A stretch of DNA of 27,901 nt from DASSYK01 sp036258315 (GTDB lineage Bacteria > Actinomycetota > Thermoleophilia > Solirubrobacterales > 70-9). Both the position numbers and the translations under genes were made by a program. The first letter of the stretch is position 1. Each line of letters starts with the position of its first letter. Positions 22,392-27,901 of this stretch are shown in pieces. The notes beneath the pieces were generated by a model that saw only the letters and a list, made by a program, of their open reading frames with translations, was not told the origin of the DNA and did no database searches. The DNA is taken from assembly GCA_036258315.1 (NCBI GenBank), contig DATADX010000013.1, positions 1 to 27,901 on the forward strand, in the 5' to 3' direction.

Positions 22392-22847
22392 TCACTTCGC
22401 CAGCTCTGCGGCGGACGGCCCCGAGGCGCCGCCCTGGCCGGTGCCGTGCGCCGCCTGCTCGGCGGCCGACGGCGATGGCCTCGGGCTCTTGGCGCCTCCC
22501 CTGGCCGCGTCGCTCGCCGCGCTGTCCGGCTCGAGCTGAGCCTTCTTCTCTTTCCCCTTCTTGCTCTTGCCCCCCTGGCCCCCTGTGACGGCCTCGTCGC
22601 CGTGCGCCTTCTTCCCGCCGGTCCTGTCCCCCTCGTCCTCGGCCGGGGGCTTCGCCGGGGCGCCGGGCGAGTCCGGCTCGAGCTCGCCGGCGACGGCCGG
22701 ATCGGGCTCCGAGCCGGTCTCAGCCGTCGTGGCGTCGTCGGAGCCACACCCGCTCCAGAGCACGGCCGCGATCCCGGCGAGCGCCACCGAGGACAGCATG
22801 AGACCCGGCCGGCGGGAGCCGGCCGGGTCTGCGCTGCGATTCGTCAC
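22392..22847 (-). CDS. Low-complexity lipoprotein, function unknown
   Basis: This is a secreted lipoprotein of about 151 residues. The n-region has two Arg (SRRPG), followed by a hydrophobic core LMLSSVALAGIAAVLW and WSGC with the presumed lipidated Cys. After GCGSDD the chain is disordered-looking: a Glu/Asp/Pro/Ala-rich part, a Lys/Gly-rich part (GGQGGKSKKGKEKK), then Ser/Ala/Gly-rich to the end. No domain is recognised. GTG 22847 begins 2 nt after the stop of the upstream fragment gene. ATG 22799 is an alternative but leaves almost no n-region and lacks a ribosome site. A perfect 13-bp hairpin covers the early codons. It lies just upstream of uvrA, which has its own promoter. Confidence 0.6.
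   Translation of the reverse strand: MTNRSADPAGSRRPGLMLSSVALAGIAAVLWSGCGSDDATTAETGSEPDPAVAGELEPDSPGAPAKPPAEDEGDRTGGKKAHGDEAVTGGQGGKSKKGKEKKAQLEPDSAASDAARGGAKSPRPSPSAAEQAAHGTGQGGASGPSAAELAK
22801..22830. repeat. Perfect 13-bp inverted repeat (hairpin)
   Basis: AGACCCGGCCGGC (22801-22813) and GCCGGCCGGGTCT (22818-22830) are exact reverse complements with a 4-nt loop. It is about 20 nt past the stop of the fragment gene, so it may terminate that gene. It also sits within the first codons of the lipoprotein, or abuts its alternative ATG at 22799. No T-tract follows. Confidence 0.6.
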
Positions 22848-22849
22848 TC

Positions 22850-23104
22850 CTAGAAGCCCCCGAAAATGACCGTGAAGTCCAGGTTCGCGGGCGCCCCAGC
22901 AGCGTTGCTCACGTAGACGGACGCCTCCGTGCCGGCCGGGCAGTTGGTCGCCGGAATGTCGACCATCGCCACCAACCCATTGGGCGAGGCGCCAGTGCCG
23001 TTGCCGCTCCCGAACGTCGGGGTGAACGCCAGCTGCATGCAGTACAGCCCCGTCGACGGATTGGTTGCGGAGTCGATGTTCCGGTTGGGGGGAGTCGTCT
23101 TCAC
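22850..23104 (-). pseudogene. Probable remnant: C-terminal domain of a secreted collagen-like/surface protein
   Basis: The 84-codon frame encodes the kind of small beta-rich C-terminal domain that ends many large secreted actinobacterial proteins: a strand, then NPSTGLYCMQLAF, then NCPAGTEASVYVSNAAG and a hydrophobic end DFTVIFGGF. The two Cys could pair. Coding similarity continues upstream of GTG 23104 (QCTTSFAYGEIASTGAV), but no start codon occurs before an in-frame TGA. The rest of the presumed parent protein and its signal peptide are missing, and the VOC gene occupies that space. I therefore regard it as a truncated remnant rather than a functional gene, though a short protein from GTG 23104 is possible. 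The family call is from recalled patterns. Confidence 0.5.
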
Positions 23105-23169
23105 GGCTCCGGTGCTGGCGATCTCGCCGTACGCGAAGCTCGTCGTACATTGGGCTGATTGCGGCCAAG

Positions 23170-23175
23170 TAAGCT
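23170..23175 (+). promoter_or_regulatory. -10 box TAAGCT, leaderless-type, for the VOC gene
   Basis: TAAGCT (23170-23175), 6 nt, then GTG 23182. The promoter is embedded in the region upstream of the collagen-like remnant. Confidence 0.5.
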
Positions 23176-23181
23176 CGCCCG

Positions 23182-23628
23182 GTGAGCGGGGCTCCGGTCG
23201 TCAGCGCCATTTCCGAGCTCGTCTTGGAGGTCTCGGACCTCGAGGCCGCCCGACGCTTCTACCGGGACACGCTCGGCTTCGAGGAGACCCTGTACGGCGA
23301 GGGACGCGAGGGGCGGTACTGGTACCTGGTCGGGGAGACGGCGCGGCTCGGGCTCTGGACCGAGCAGGTCGGCCTCGCCGGCGGCCGCGGCGGCGCCCAC
23401 GTCCACTTCGCCTTTCACGTCGAGGACGAGGAGATCGATCGTCTGCTCGAGCGGCTCAGTGACCGCGGCGCGGATATCGAGGGCCCGGTCCAGCTCGGGC
23501 CGGGGCGGGCGATCTACGTCACCGATCCCGACGGCAACGTCGTCGAGTTCTGGAGCCAGGACATGGCCGAGTACACGGCCGGCGCCCGCGCCGGCGGCGG
23601 ACCGGGCACCTTCCGTCGCCGCCGCTGA
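23182..23628 (+). CDS. VOC (glyoxalase/bleomycin-resistance/dioxygenase fold) protein
   Basis: This 148-residue protein holds one vicinal-oxygen-chelate domain made of two beta-alpha-beta-beta-beta units. The first is ISELVLEVSDLEAARRFYRD (about 9-28), with WYLVGETARLGLWTE closing it. The second is HVHFAFHVEDEEIDRLLERL, then YVTDPDGNVVEFWSQ. His in HVHFAF and Glu in VEFW are candidate metal ligands. The substrate may be a glyoxal adduct, an antibiotic or an aromatic compound; sequence does not tell. The C-terminal tail is Gly/Arg-rich. GTG at 23182 is placed by the -10 box 6 nt upstream. Confidence 0.85.
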   Translation: MSGAPVVSAISELVLEVSDLEAARRFYRDTLGFEETLYGEGREGRYWYLVGETARLGLWTEQVGLAGGRGGAHVHFAFHVEDEEIDRLLERLSDRGADIEGPVQLGPGRAIYVTDPDGNVVEFWSQDMAEYTAGARAGGGPGTFRRRR

Positions 23629-23658
23629 GGCACGTCCAGTCGCCGCCGCTGGGCACGT
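23616..23658. repeat. Imperfect 20-bp direct repeat over the VOC stop codon
   Basis: TCGCCGCCGCTGAGGCACGT (23616-23635) is followed after CCAG by a second copy lacking one A (23640-23658). The first copy contains the TGA stop of the VOC gene, and the second is non-coding. It looks like a small tandem duplication. Confidence 0.6.
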
Positions 23659-23691
23659 TTCGCGCCCCGGCCGCTGACGAGTGGACTCCCG

Positions 23692-23709
23692 GGTAGCCCA
23701 TCGGCTACC
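23692..23709. terminator. Hairpin between convergent VOC and coiled-coil genes
   Basis: GGTAGCC (23692-23698) and GGCTACC (23703-23709) pair perfectly around CATC. It lies between convergent genes and could terminate transcription in either direction; no T-run follows on the plus strand, but the minus strand enters the stem after TTT. Confidence 0.4.
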
Positions 23710-23736
23710 AAAGCGTCCAGTGACGGGTGAAGGGCG

Positions 23737-24279
23737 CTACTTGGCGGCGCGGGCGAGCACGTCGTCGAGGAGCGCGGCGCGGTCGGCGGCGCCGAACTTC
23801 TCGTCCAGTTGCGCAGAGATCTCGTCGCGGTCCTTGCCCTCGAGGGCGAGCTTCATCGCGAGCAGCCGCGCCGCGGCGTCGTCGCCGTTCCCGGCCATGT
23901 GAGGCTCCGGCGCGGGCGGCGGCTCGGGCGGGGTCGGCTCCGGGACGGGCGGCGGCGTCGGTTCAGGCACCGGGGGCGGGGTCGGCTCGGGGACCGGCGG
24001 AGGCGTCGGCGGGCTCGGGTCGGGCGTCGGCGGCGTCCCGGGGGTCTCCCCGGTCAGCTCGCGGAGCGCCGCCTGGGCCCGCTCCGCGCGCTCGCGGACG
24101 CTCGCGGCCTGCGCTTCGGCCGCCTCCCGGACCTCGGCGGCCGCCGCCTCCGCGCGCTCGCGGATCTGCTGCGCCTCGGCCCTCGCCCCGCTGACGATCT
24201 CCTCGGCGCGCCGCTCCGCGTCCGCGACCGCTTCGCGGACCCGGTCCGCCGCCTGCTTTGCGAGGTCCTCCGTGCTCAT
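23737..24279 (-). CDS. Coiled-coil protein with proline-repeat linker, function unknown
   Basis: This 180-residue cytoplasmic protein has three clear parts. Residues 1-75 are an Ala/Glu/Arg-rich long helix (DLAKQAADRVREAVADAERR, IRERAEAAAAEVREAAEA), very probably a coiled coil. Residues 80-126 are a proline-rich linker with three copies of PTPPPVPE. Residues 128-180 form a compact helical domain (RLLAMKLALEGKDRDEISAQ, LDEKFGAADRAALLDDVLAR). This C-terminal domain resembles short helical modules in other actinobacterial proteins, where it may bind a partner. No signal peptide. The ATG at 24279 follows TACCCT by 7 nt and is favoured over a longer, non-conserved start. Divergent from the DksA-like gene, with an inverted-repeat element between. 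Confidence 0.7.
   Translation of the reverse strand: MSTEDLAKQAADRVREAVADAERRAEEIVSGARAEAQQIRERAEAAAAEVREAAEAQAASVRERAERAQAALRELTGETPGTPPTPDPSPPTPPPVPEPTPPPVPEPTPPPVPEPTPPEPPPAPEPHMAGNGDDAAARLLAMKLALEGKDRDEISAQLDEKFGAADRAALLDDVLARAAK
23938..24009 (-). repeat. Three tandem 24-bp units encoding PTPPPVPE
   Basis: Three in-frame copies of the eight-residue unit PTPPPVPE (residues 91-114) form part of a 47-residue proline-rich linker. The DNA copies differ at third positions (CCC/CCG, GTC/GTG), so they have drifted while the peptide stayed identical, which suggests the protein sequence is under constraint. Confidence 0.7.
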
Positions 24280-24286
24280 CGGTCGC

Positions 24287-24292
24287 AGGGTA
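24287..24292 (-). promoter_or_regulatory. -10 box TACCCT, leaderless-type, for the coiled-coil gene
   Basis: TACCCT (24292-24287, minus strand), 7 nt, then ATG 24279. Confidence 0.5.
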
Positions 24293-24304
24293 ACGGGGCA
24301 AAGG

Positions 24305-24386
24305 AGCGCGCGCCGGCGTGGGGGCGACGGGGTTGTATTCGACCAGGCCGAGGACTTGGGCCTTGGTGAAACCGCCGGCGCGCGCT
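24305..24386. repeat. 82-bp element with 14-bp perfect terminal inverted repeats and an inner hairpin
   Basis: AGCGCGCGCCGGCG (24305-24318) and CGCCGGCGCGCGCT (24373-24386) are exact reverse complements 54 nt apart. Inside, TTC-ACCA-GGCC (24338-24349) pairs with GGCC-TGGT-GAA (24359-24370) with one bulge on each side. The minus strand can also be read FTKAQVLGLVEYNPV, with no start of its own. Structured RNA, small mobile (MITE/REP-like) element or coding remnant are all possible. Confidence 0.5.
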
Positions 24387-24443
24387 GGGGAGGCCTGAGG
24401 GAAGCGCGGCCCCGCGGAAGGCCGGCCGCTGCGCCGATCTGAC

Positions 24444-24449
24444 TAGGAT
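24444..24449 (+). promoter_or_regulatory. -10 box TAGGAT, leaderless-type, for the DksA-like gene
   Basis: TAGGAT (24444-24449), 6 nt (CAAAGG), then GTG 24456. The AAAGG is too close to the start to be a ribosome site. Confidence 0.5.
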
Positions 24450-24455
24450 CAAAGG

Positions 24456-24782
24456 GTGGACCCCGAGCACGCACGCAAGCGGCTCACCGAGGAGCGAGCC
24501 AGGATCGAGCAGGAGCTCGCCGAGCATGGCCACGTCGAGACCTCGCTCGACGAGCCGGAGGACTTCGGCGACAAGGCGGCCGAGCTCGAGCAGGCCGACA
24601 CCGAGCGGGCGATCGTCGAGGACCTGCGCAGGACGCTGGCCGCGATCGAGCGCGCCGAGCAGCGCCTCGAGGATGGCAGCTACGGCAAGTCCGTCGTCAG
24701 CGGCGAGCCGATCCCGGACGGGCGCCTCGAGGTGATCCCCTGGGCCGAGCGCACGGTCGAGGAGGAGAAGGGCGTCCGCTAG
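24456..24782 (+). CDS. DksA/TraR-like protein lacking all zinc-finger cysteines
   Basis: This 108-residue protein has an N-terminal coiled coil of two helices (RKRLTEERARIEQELAE and DTERAIVEDLRRTLAAIERA). The connecting tip (EDFGDKAAELEQ) resembles the acidic tip by which DksA reaches into the RNA polymerase secondary channel. The C-terminal segment SYGKSVVSGEPIPDGRLEVI keeps the zinc-finger scaffold Y-G-x-C-x-x-C-G-x-P-I-P-x-x-R-L-E. The four Cys positions are Ser79, Ser82, Thr100 and Glu103; the protein has no Cys at all. Redox-insensitive DksA variants with fewer Cys are known (Pseudomonas DksA2), so it may modulate RNA polymerase without zinc. This role is inferred. It ends 6 nt from the convergent uvrB stop. 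Confidence 0.8.
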   Translation: MDPEHARKRLTEERARIEQELAEHGHVETSLDEPEDFGDKAAELEQADTERAIVEDLRRTLAAIERAEQRLEDGSYGKSVVSGEPIPDGRLEVIPWAERTVEEEKGVR

Positions 24783-24788
24783 GTCGCG

Positions 24789-26783
24789 CTAGGCGCGGAT
24801 CGCGTCGAGGTCCGCGCGGAGCTCCTTGAGCTCGTCGCGGATCCGGGCGGCCTCCTCGAAGCGGAGGTCCTCGGCGGCGGCCAGCATCTCCTCCTCGAGC
24901 TCCACGACGAGCTTCTCCAGCTCCTCGGGCGTCTTGGTTGCGGTCTCGCCGCGGCCGCGGCGGCGGCGCCTCGGAGCCTGCGACTCCATCGCCAGGAACT
25001 CGGCCATGTCGGAGATCCCCTTCTTGACCGTCTCGGGGGTGATCCCGTGCTCCTCGTTGTAGGCGACCTGGATCGCCCGGCGGCGGTCCGTCTCCTCGAT
25101 CGCGACCCGCATCGCCGCGGTCTCCTTGTCCGCGTACATCAGGACCCGGCCTTCGACGTTGCGGGCGGCGCGGCCGATCGTCTGGATCAGGCTCGTCTCG
25201 CCGCGCAGGAAGCCCTCCTTGTCGGCGTCCAGGATCGCGACCAGCGAGACCTCCGGGAGGTCGAGCCCCTCGCGCAGCAGGTTGACGCCGACGAGGACGT
25301 CGTACTCGCCGAGGCGCAGCTCGCGGATGATCTGGATCCGTTCCAGGGTGTCGACCTCGGAGTGCAGGTAGCGGACGCGGAAGCCGTGCTCGAGCAGGTA
25401 CTCGGTCAGGTCCTCGGCCATCTTCTTGGTCAGGGTCGTGACCAGAACGCGCTCGTTCCGCTCCGCGCGGACCTTGACCTCGTTCATCAGGTCGTCGATC
25501 TGGTTTCTCGTCTCGCGGACCTCGACCTCGGGATCGACGATCCCGGTCGGGCGCACGATCTGCTCGACGACGCTCGACGACTCGGCGCGCTCCCAGGGGC
25601 CCGGGGTCGCCGAGAGCAGCACGACCTGGCCGACGCGGTCGAGGAACTCGTCGAACTTGAGGGGGCGGTTGTCGACCGCCGAGGGCAGCCGGAAGCCGTG
25701 CTCGACCAGCGTCGACTTGCGCGAGAAGTCGCCCTCGTACATGCCGCCGAGTTGCGGGATCGTCTGGTGGGACTCGTCGACGAACGTGATGAAGTCGTTC
25801 GGGAAGTAGTCGATCAGCGTGTACGGCGGGCTGCCCGGGGGGCGTCCGTCGAGGATCCGCGAGTAGTTCTCGATCCCCGAGCAGAAGCCCAGCTCTCGGA
25901 GCATCTCGAGGTCGTAGCGGGTCCGCTGCTGGAGCCGGTGGGCCTCGAGCTGCTTGCCCTCCGCCTCGAACTCGGCGACCCGGTTGCGGAGCTCGCGCTC
26001 GATCTCGTCGGTCGCGCGCGCGAGGGTCTCCTCGGGGGTGACGTAGTGGCTCGCCGGCCAGACCGAGACGTGGTCGAGCGCGTCGAGGATCTCCCCGGTG
26101 AGCGGGGCGAAGTGCTGGATCGCCTCGATCTCGTCGCCGAACAGCTGGATCCGGTAGGCCGACTCGGCGTCGGCGGGCATGATCTCGAGGACCTCGCCGC
26201 GCGCGCTGAACGCGCCTCGGGTCAGGTTGGAGTCGTTGCGGCGGTACTGCATCGCGACCAGCTTCCGGAACACGTCCTGGCGGTCGATCCAGTCGCCGAC
26301 CTTGAAGAGCTGCATCCGGTCGCGGTAGACCTGCGGCGAGCCGATCCCGTAGATGCACGAGACCGAGGCGACGATGATCACGTCGCGGCGGGCGAACAGG
26401 GATGCGGTCGAGGCGTGGCGGAGGCGCTCGATCTCGTCGTTGATCGAGGAGTCCTTCTCTATGTAGAGATCCTGTGCCGGCACGTACGCCTCGGGCTGGT
26501 AGTAGTCGTAGTAGCTGACGAAGTACTCGACGGCGTTGTCCGGGAAGAACTCGCGAAACTCGTTGCAGAGCTGCGCCGCGAGCGTCTTGTTGTGGGCGAT
26601 CACCAAGGCGGGACGCTGCTCGCGCTCGATGATCCCGGCCATCGTGAACGTCTTCCCCGTGCCGGTCGCCCCGAGGAGCGTCTGGAAGCGCTGCTCGGAG
26701 TCGAGCCCCTCGACGAGCTGATCGATCGCCTTCGGCTGGTCGGCGGTCGCGGAATAGGCCGGATTGAGCTTGAACTGCGGCAC
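24789..26783 (-). CDS. uvrB: Excinuclease ABC subunit B (UvrB)
   Basis: UvrB receives damaged DNA from UvrA, verifies the lesion with a beta-hairpin and recruits UvrC. The protein starts PQFKLNPAYSATADQPKAI and has Walker A GATGTGKTFTMAG at about 38-50. The hairpin region is YYDYYQPEAYVP, and the DEAD-type FVDESHQTIPQL follows. Later helicase motifs include TLTKKMAEDLTEYLLEHG, LLREGLDLPEVSLVAILDAD and QTIGRAARN. A C-terminal UVR motif (LAAAEDLRFEEAARIRDELK) binds UvrC. GTG 26783 gives 664 residues, the family length, and lies 6 nt after TACGCT. A longer frame to 26834 only adds residues overlapping the upstream gene. No LexA-like box was found here, unlike uvrA. Confidence 0.98.
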   Translation of the reverse strand: MPQFKLNPAYSATADQPKAIDQLVEGLDSEQRFQTLLGATGTGKTFTMAGIIEREQRPALVIAHNKTLAAQLCNEFREFFPDNAVEYFVSYYDYYQPEAYVPAQDLYIEKDSSINDEIERLRHASTASLFARRDVIIVASVSCIYGIGSPQVYRDRMQLFKVGDWIDRQDVFRKLVAMQYRRNDSNLTRGAFSARGEVLEIMPADAESAYRIQLFGDEIEAIQHFAPLTGEILDALDHVSVWPASHYVTPEETLARATDEIERELRNRVAEFEAEGKQLEAHRLQQRTRYDLEMLRELGFCSGIENYSRILDGRPPGSPPYTLIDYFPNDFITFVDESHQTIPQLGGMYEGDFSRKSTLVEHGFRLPSAVDNRPLKFDEFLDRVGQVVLLSATPGPWERAESSSVVEQIVRPTGIVDPEVEVRETRNQIDDLMNEVKVRAERNERVLVTTLTKKMAEDLTEYLLEHGFRVRYLHSEVDTLERIQIIRELRLGEYDVLVGVNLLREGLDLPEVSLVAILDADKEGFLRGETSLIQTIGRAARNVEGRVLMYADKETAAMRVAIEETDRRRAIQVAYNEEHGITPETVKKGISDMAEFLAMESQAPRRRRRGRGETATKTPEELEKLVVELEEEMLAAAEDLRFEEAARIRDELKELRADLDAIRA

Positions 26784-26789
26784 AAAGCC

Positions 26790-26795
26790 AGCGTA
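26790..26795 (-). promoter_or_regulatory. -10 box TACGCT, leaderless-type, for uvrB
   Basis: TACGCT (26795-26790, minus strand), 6 nt (GGCTTT), then GTG 26783, within the 31-nt gap after the amidohydrolase stop. Confidence 0.5.
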
Positions 26796-26814
26796 GCGAG
26801 GCGCCCGGCCCGCG

Positions 26815-27901
26815 CTAGCGGTAGCCGCCGCCACGGTGGACGATGCGGCCGCCGACCAGCGTGAGCAGGACGTTGGTCCCGTAGATCCGCTTCGGCGCGA
26901 TCCGGAACAGGTTGCGGTCGAGGACGATCATGTCGGCGAGCTTGCCGGCCTCGAGCGAGCCGGTCTGCTTCTCCTGGCGCATCTGGAATGCGGCGCTGAG
27001 CGTGTAGGCCTCGACCGCCTGGGAAAGGGTGAGCCGCTGGTCGGGATTAAGGGGGCCCTTCGAGTAGCCGTAGAAGGAGTCGGCGCGCCTGGTGACGGCA
27101 CGCTCGATCGCATAGAACGGGAAGAGCGGGTCGACGGGCCAGTCGCTGCCGCCCGCGAGCCGCGCGCCGGCCCGGAGGAGGCTGCCGGCGGGGTACATGC
27201 GCCTGAAGCGCTCTTCGCCGATGTACGGCTTCACGGTGTCGACGGTGAACCCGTCGAGCTGGAACCACATCATCTGCATGTTCGGGATCACGCGCAGCTG
27301 CGCGAAGCGGGAATAGTCACCCGGATCCACCAGCTGCAGGTGAGTGATCGTGTGACGGTTCCCCCAGCCGGCGACGCCGTTGTTCAGCCGGGCCGCCTCG
27401 TAGGCGTCGAGCGCCGCGCGCACCGCGCGGTCACCGATCGCGTGGGTGTGGACCTGGAACCCGCGCCTGTCGAGCCCGGTGACGAGGCGCTCGTAGGACC
27501 CGGGCTTGACCAGGAGCAGCCCATCGCGCTTCGTCGGCTTCCCCTTCCTCAGGTAGGGGTCCAGGAGGGCCGCGGTCTGGGCGGGGAACTCGAGTACGCC
27601 GTCGGCGAAGACCTTCGCGACCGAGGCCTTCAGCATCGCGCCGTCGTAGCGGCGCCGCAGCTTCTCGAGCCGCCCCAGCGTCTTCCCCATCTTCGCCGCG
27701 TCCTTGGCCGTGACCACGGTCGCGACCTGCGTCCGGACGGTCAGGTCGCGCTGCTTGCGGAGCGCCTCGTAGACGCGCAGGTTCGGCTTCCCGCCGGCCG
27801 CGTCGAGGGTCGAGGTGACCCCTTCCTCGTTCAGCGCCTCGATCGCGAGCCGGCCCCAGCGCACGCGGTCCTCGAAGCTGTCCGGTGGGATGCGCCGGTT
27901 G
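26815..27901 (-). CDS. YtcJ-like amidohydrolase (5' end beyond the window)
   Basis: This is the last ~362 residues of an amidohydrolase-3/YtcJ-type metal-dependent hydrolase. Visible landmarks are QVHTHAIGDRAVRAALDAYE with metal-ligand His, RHTITHLQLVDP and LAGGSDWPVDPLFPFYAIER with the catalytic Asp. The C-terminal beta-sandwich return follows (GSLEAGKLADMIVLDRNLFR, LLTLVGGRIVHRGG). The N-terminal half, including the first HxH motif and any signal peptide, is off the window edge. YtcJ relatives act on amides or exocyclic amines, but the substrate is unknown. It ends 31 nt before uvrB, which has its own promoter. Confidence 0.88.
   Translation of the reverse strand, partial: NRRIPPDSFEDRVRWGRLAIEALNEEGVTSTLDAAGGKPNLRVYEALRKQRDLTVRTQVATVVTAKDAAKMGKTLGRLEKLRRRYDGAMLKASVAKVFADGVLEFPAQTAALLDPYLRKGKPTKRDGLLLVKPGSYERLVTGLDRRGFQVHTHAIGDRAVRAALDAYEAARLNNGVAGWGNRHTITHLQLVDPGDYSRFAQLRVIPNMQMMWFQLDGFTVDTVKPYIGEERFRRMYPAGSLLRAGARLAGGSDWPVDPLFPFYAIERAVTRRADSFYGYSKGPLNPDQRLTLSQAVEAYTLSAAFQMRQEKQTGSLEAGKLADMIVLDRNLFRIAPKRIYGTNVLLTLVGGRIVHRGGGYR

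Noticed and set aside
22392..23210. 272-residue minus-strand frame
   Set aside because: Its first 120 residues are an out-of-frame reading across the collagen-like fragment. The lipoprotein starts at GTG 22847 after a separate stop.
26783..26834. LexA-like box upstream of uvrB
   Set aside because: No GAAC-N4-GTTC-type palindrome is present between the amidohydrolase stop and uvrB.
1..27901. CRISPR arrays, defence islands, prophage, toxin-antitoxin pairs, tRNA or rRNA genes
   Set aside because: No regularly spaced repeats, no recognisable effector, integrase or transposase, and no tRNA-like cloverleaf was seen in the short intergenic gaps.

Overview
This 27.9 kb window is a dense, very GC-rich chromosomal segment of an actinobacterium. 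It most resembles the deep-branching Thermoleophilia (Solirubrobacter/Gaiella-like). That placement is inferred from codon bias towards G/C, frequent GTG/TTG starts, leaderless-type promoters, a DUF2520 gene attached to panC, GAP-family and DUF389 membrane proteins, and a collagen-like-protein C-terminal domain. No rRNA, tRNA, transposase, integrase, phage gene or CRISPR array was recognised. This is mostly a housekeeping region.

Layout. (1) 1-1959 (-): the 3'-truncated end of a K+-independent proton-pumping pyrophosphatase. (2) 2008-6792 (-): one compact operon, tsaB-rimI-tsaD-glutaredoxin-rex-YbdK/GCS2-DUF1844, joining t6A tRNA modification to thiol/redox genes. (3) 6868-7191 (+): a small coiled-coil lipoprotein. 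(4) 7222-8575 (-): MBL-fold hydrolase and tsaE. (5) 8603-9551 (-): fmdB-like zinc ribbon and family 4 uracil-DNA glycosylase. (6) 9647-12459 (+): the pantothenate operon, with a structured leader, a DUF2520-PanC fusion and PanB, ending in a strong hairpin. (7) 12715-15742 (+): GAP-family membrane protein, then a coupled YjbQ / beta-propeller / ROK kinase operon. (8) 15775-17282 (-): DUF389 membrane protein and a hexapeptide acetyltransferase. (9) 17359-19321: two uncharacterised membrane proteins with convergent stops. (10) 19348-23104 (-): uvrA with a LexA-like box on its promoter, preceded by a lipoprotein gene and a fragment of a secreted collagen-like protein. (11) 23182-24782: VOC protein, a coiled-coil/proline-repeat protein, an 82-bp inverted-repeat element and a cysteine-free DksA/TraR-like protein. 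(12) 24789-27901 (-): uvrB and the 3' part of a YtcJ-like amidohydrolase.

Working together: TsaB, TsaD and TsaE form most of the t6A machinery, with RimI alongside (TsaC is not here). UvrA and UvrB are the nucleotide-excision damage-recognition proteins, and the uracil glycosylase adds base excision. PanB and PanC are two of the pantothenate steps. Rex, glutaredoxin and the glutamate-cysteine-ligase-like enzyme suggest shared redox control.

The most striking pattern is that nine genes have a TANNNT hexamer exactly 6 or 7 nt before the start codon. That places the predicted transcription start on the start codon, so leaderless mRNAs look like the default here. Shine-Dalgarno sites are confined to a minority of genes. 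No clearly new multi-gene system was found. The best leads are the PanC fusion with an internal ribosome site, the leader RNA before it, the LexA-like box at uvrA, and the inverted-repeat element at 24305-24386.
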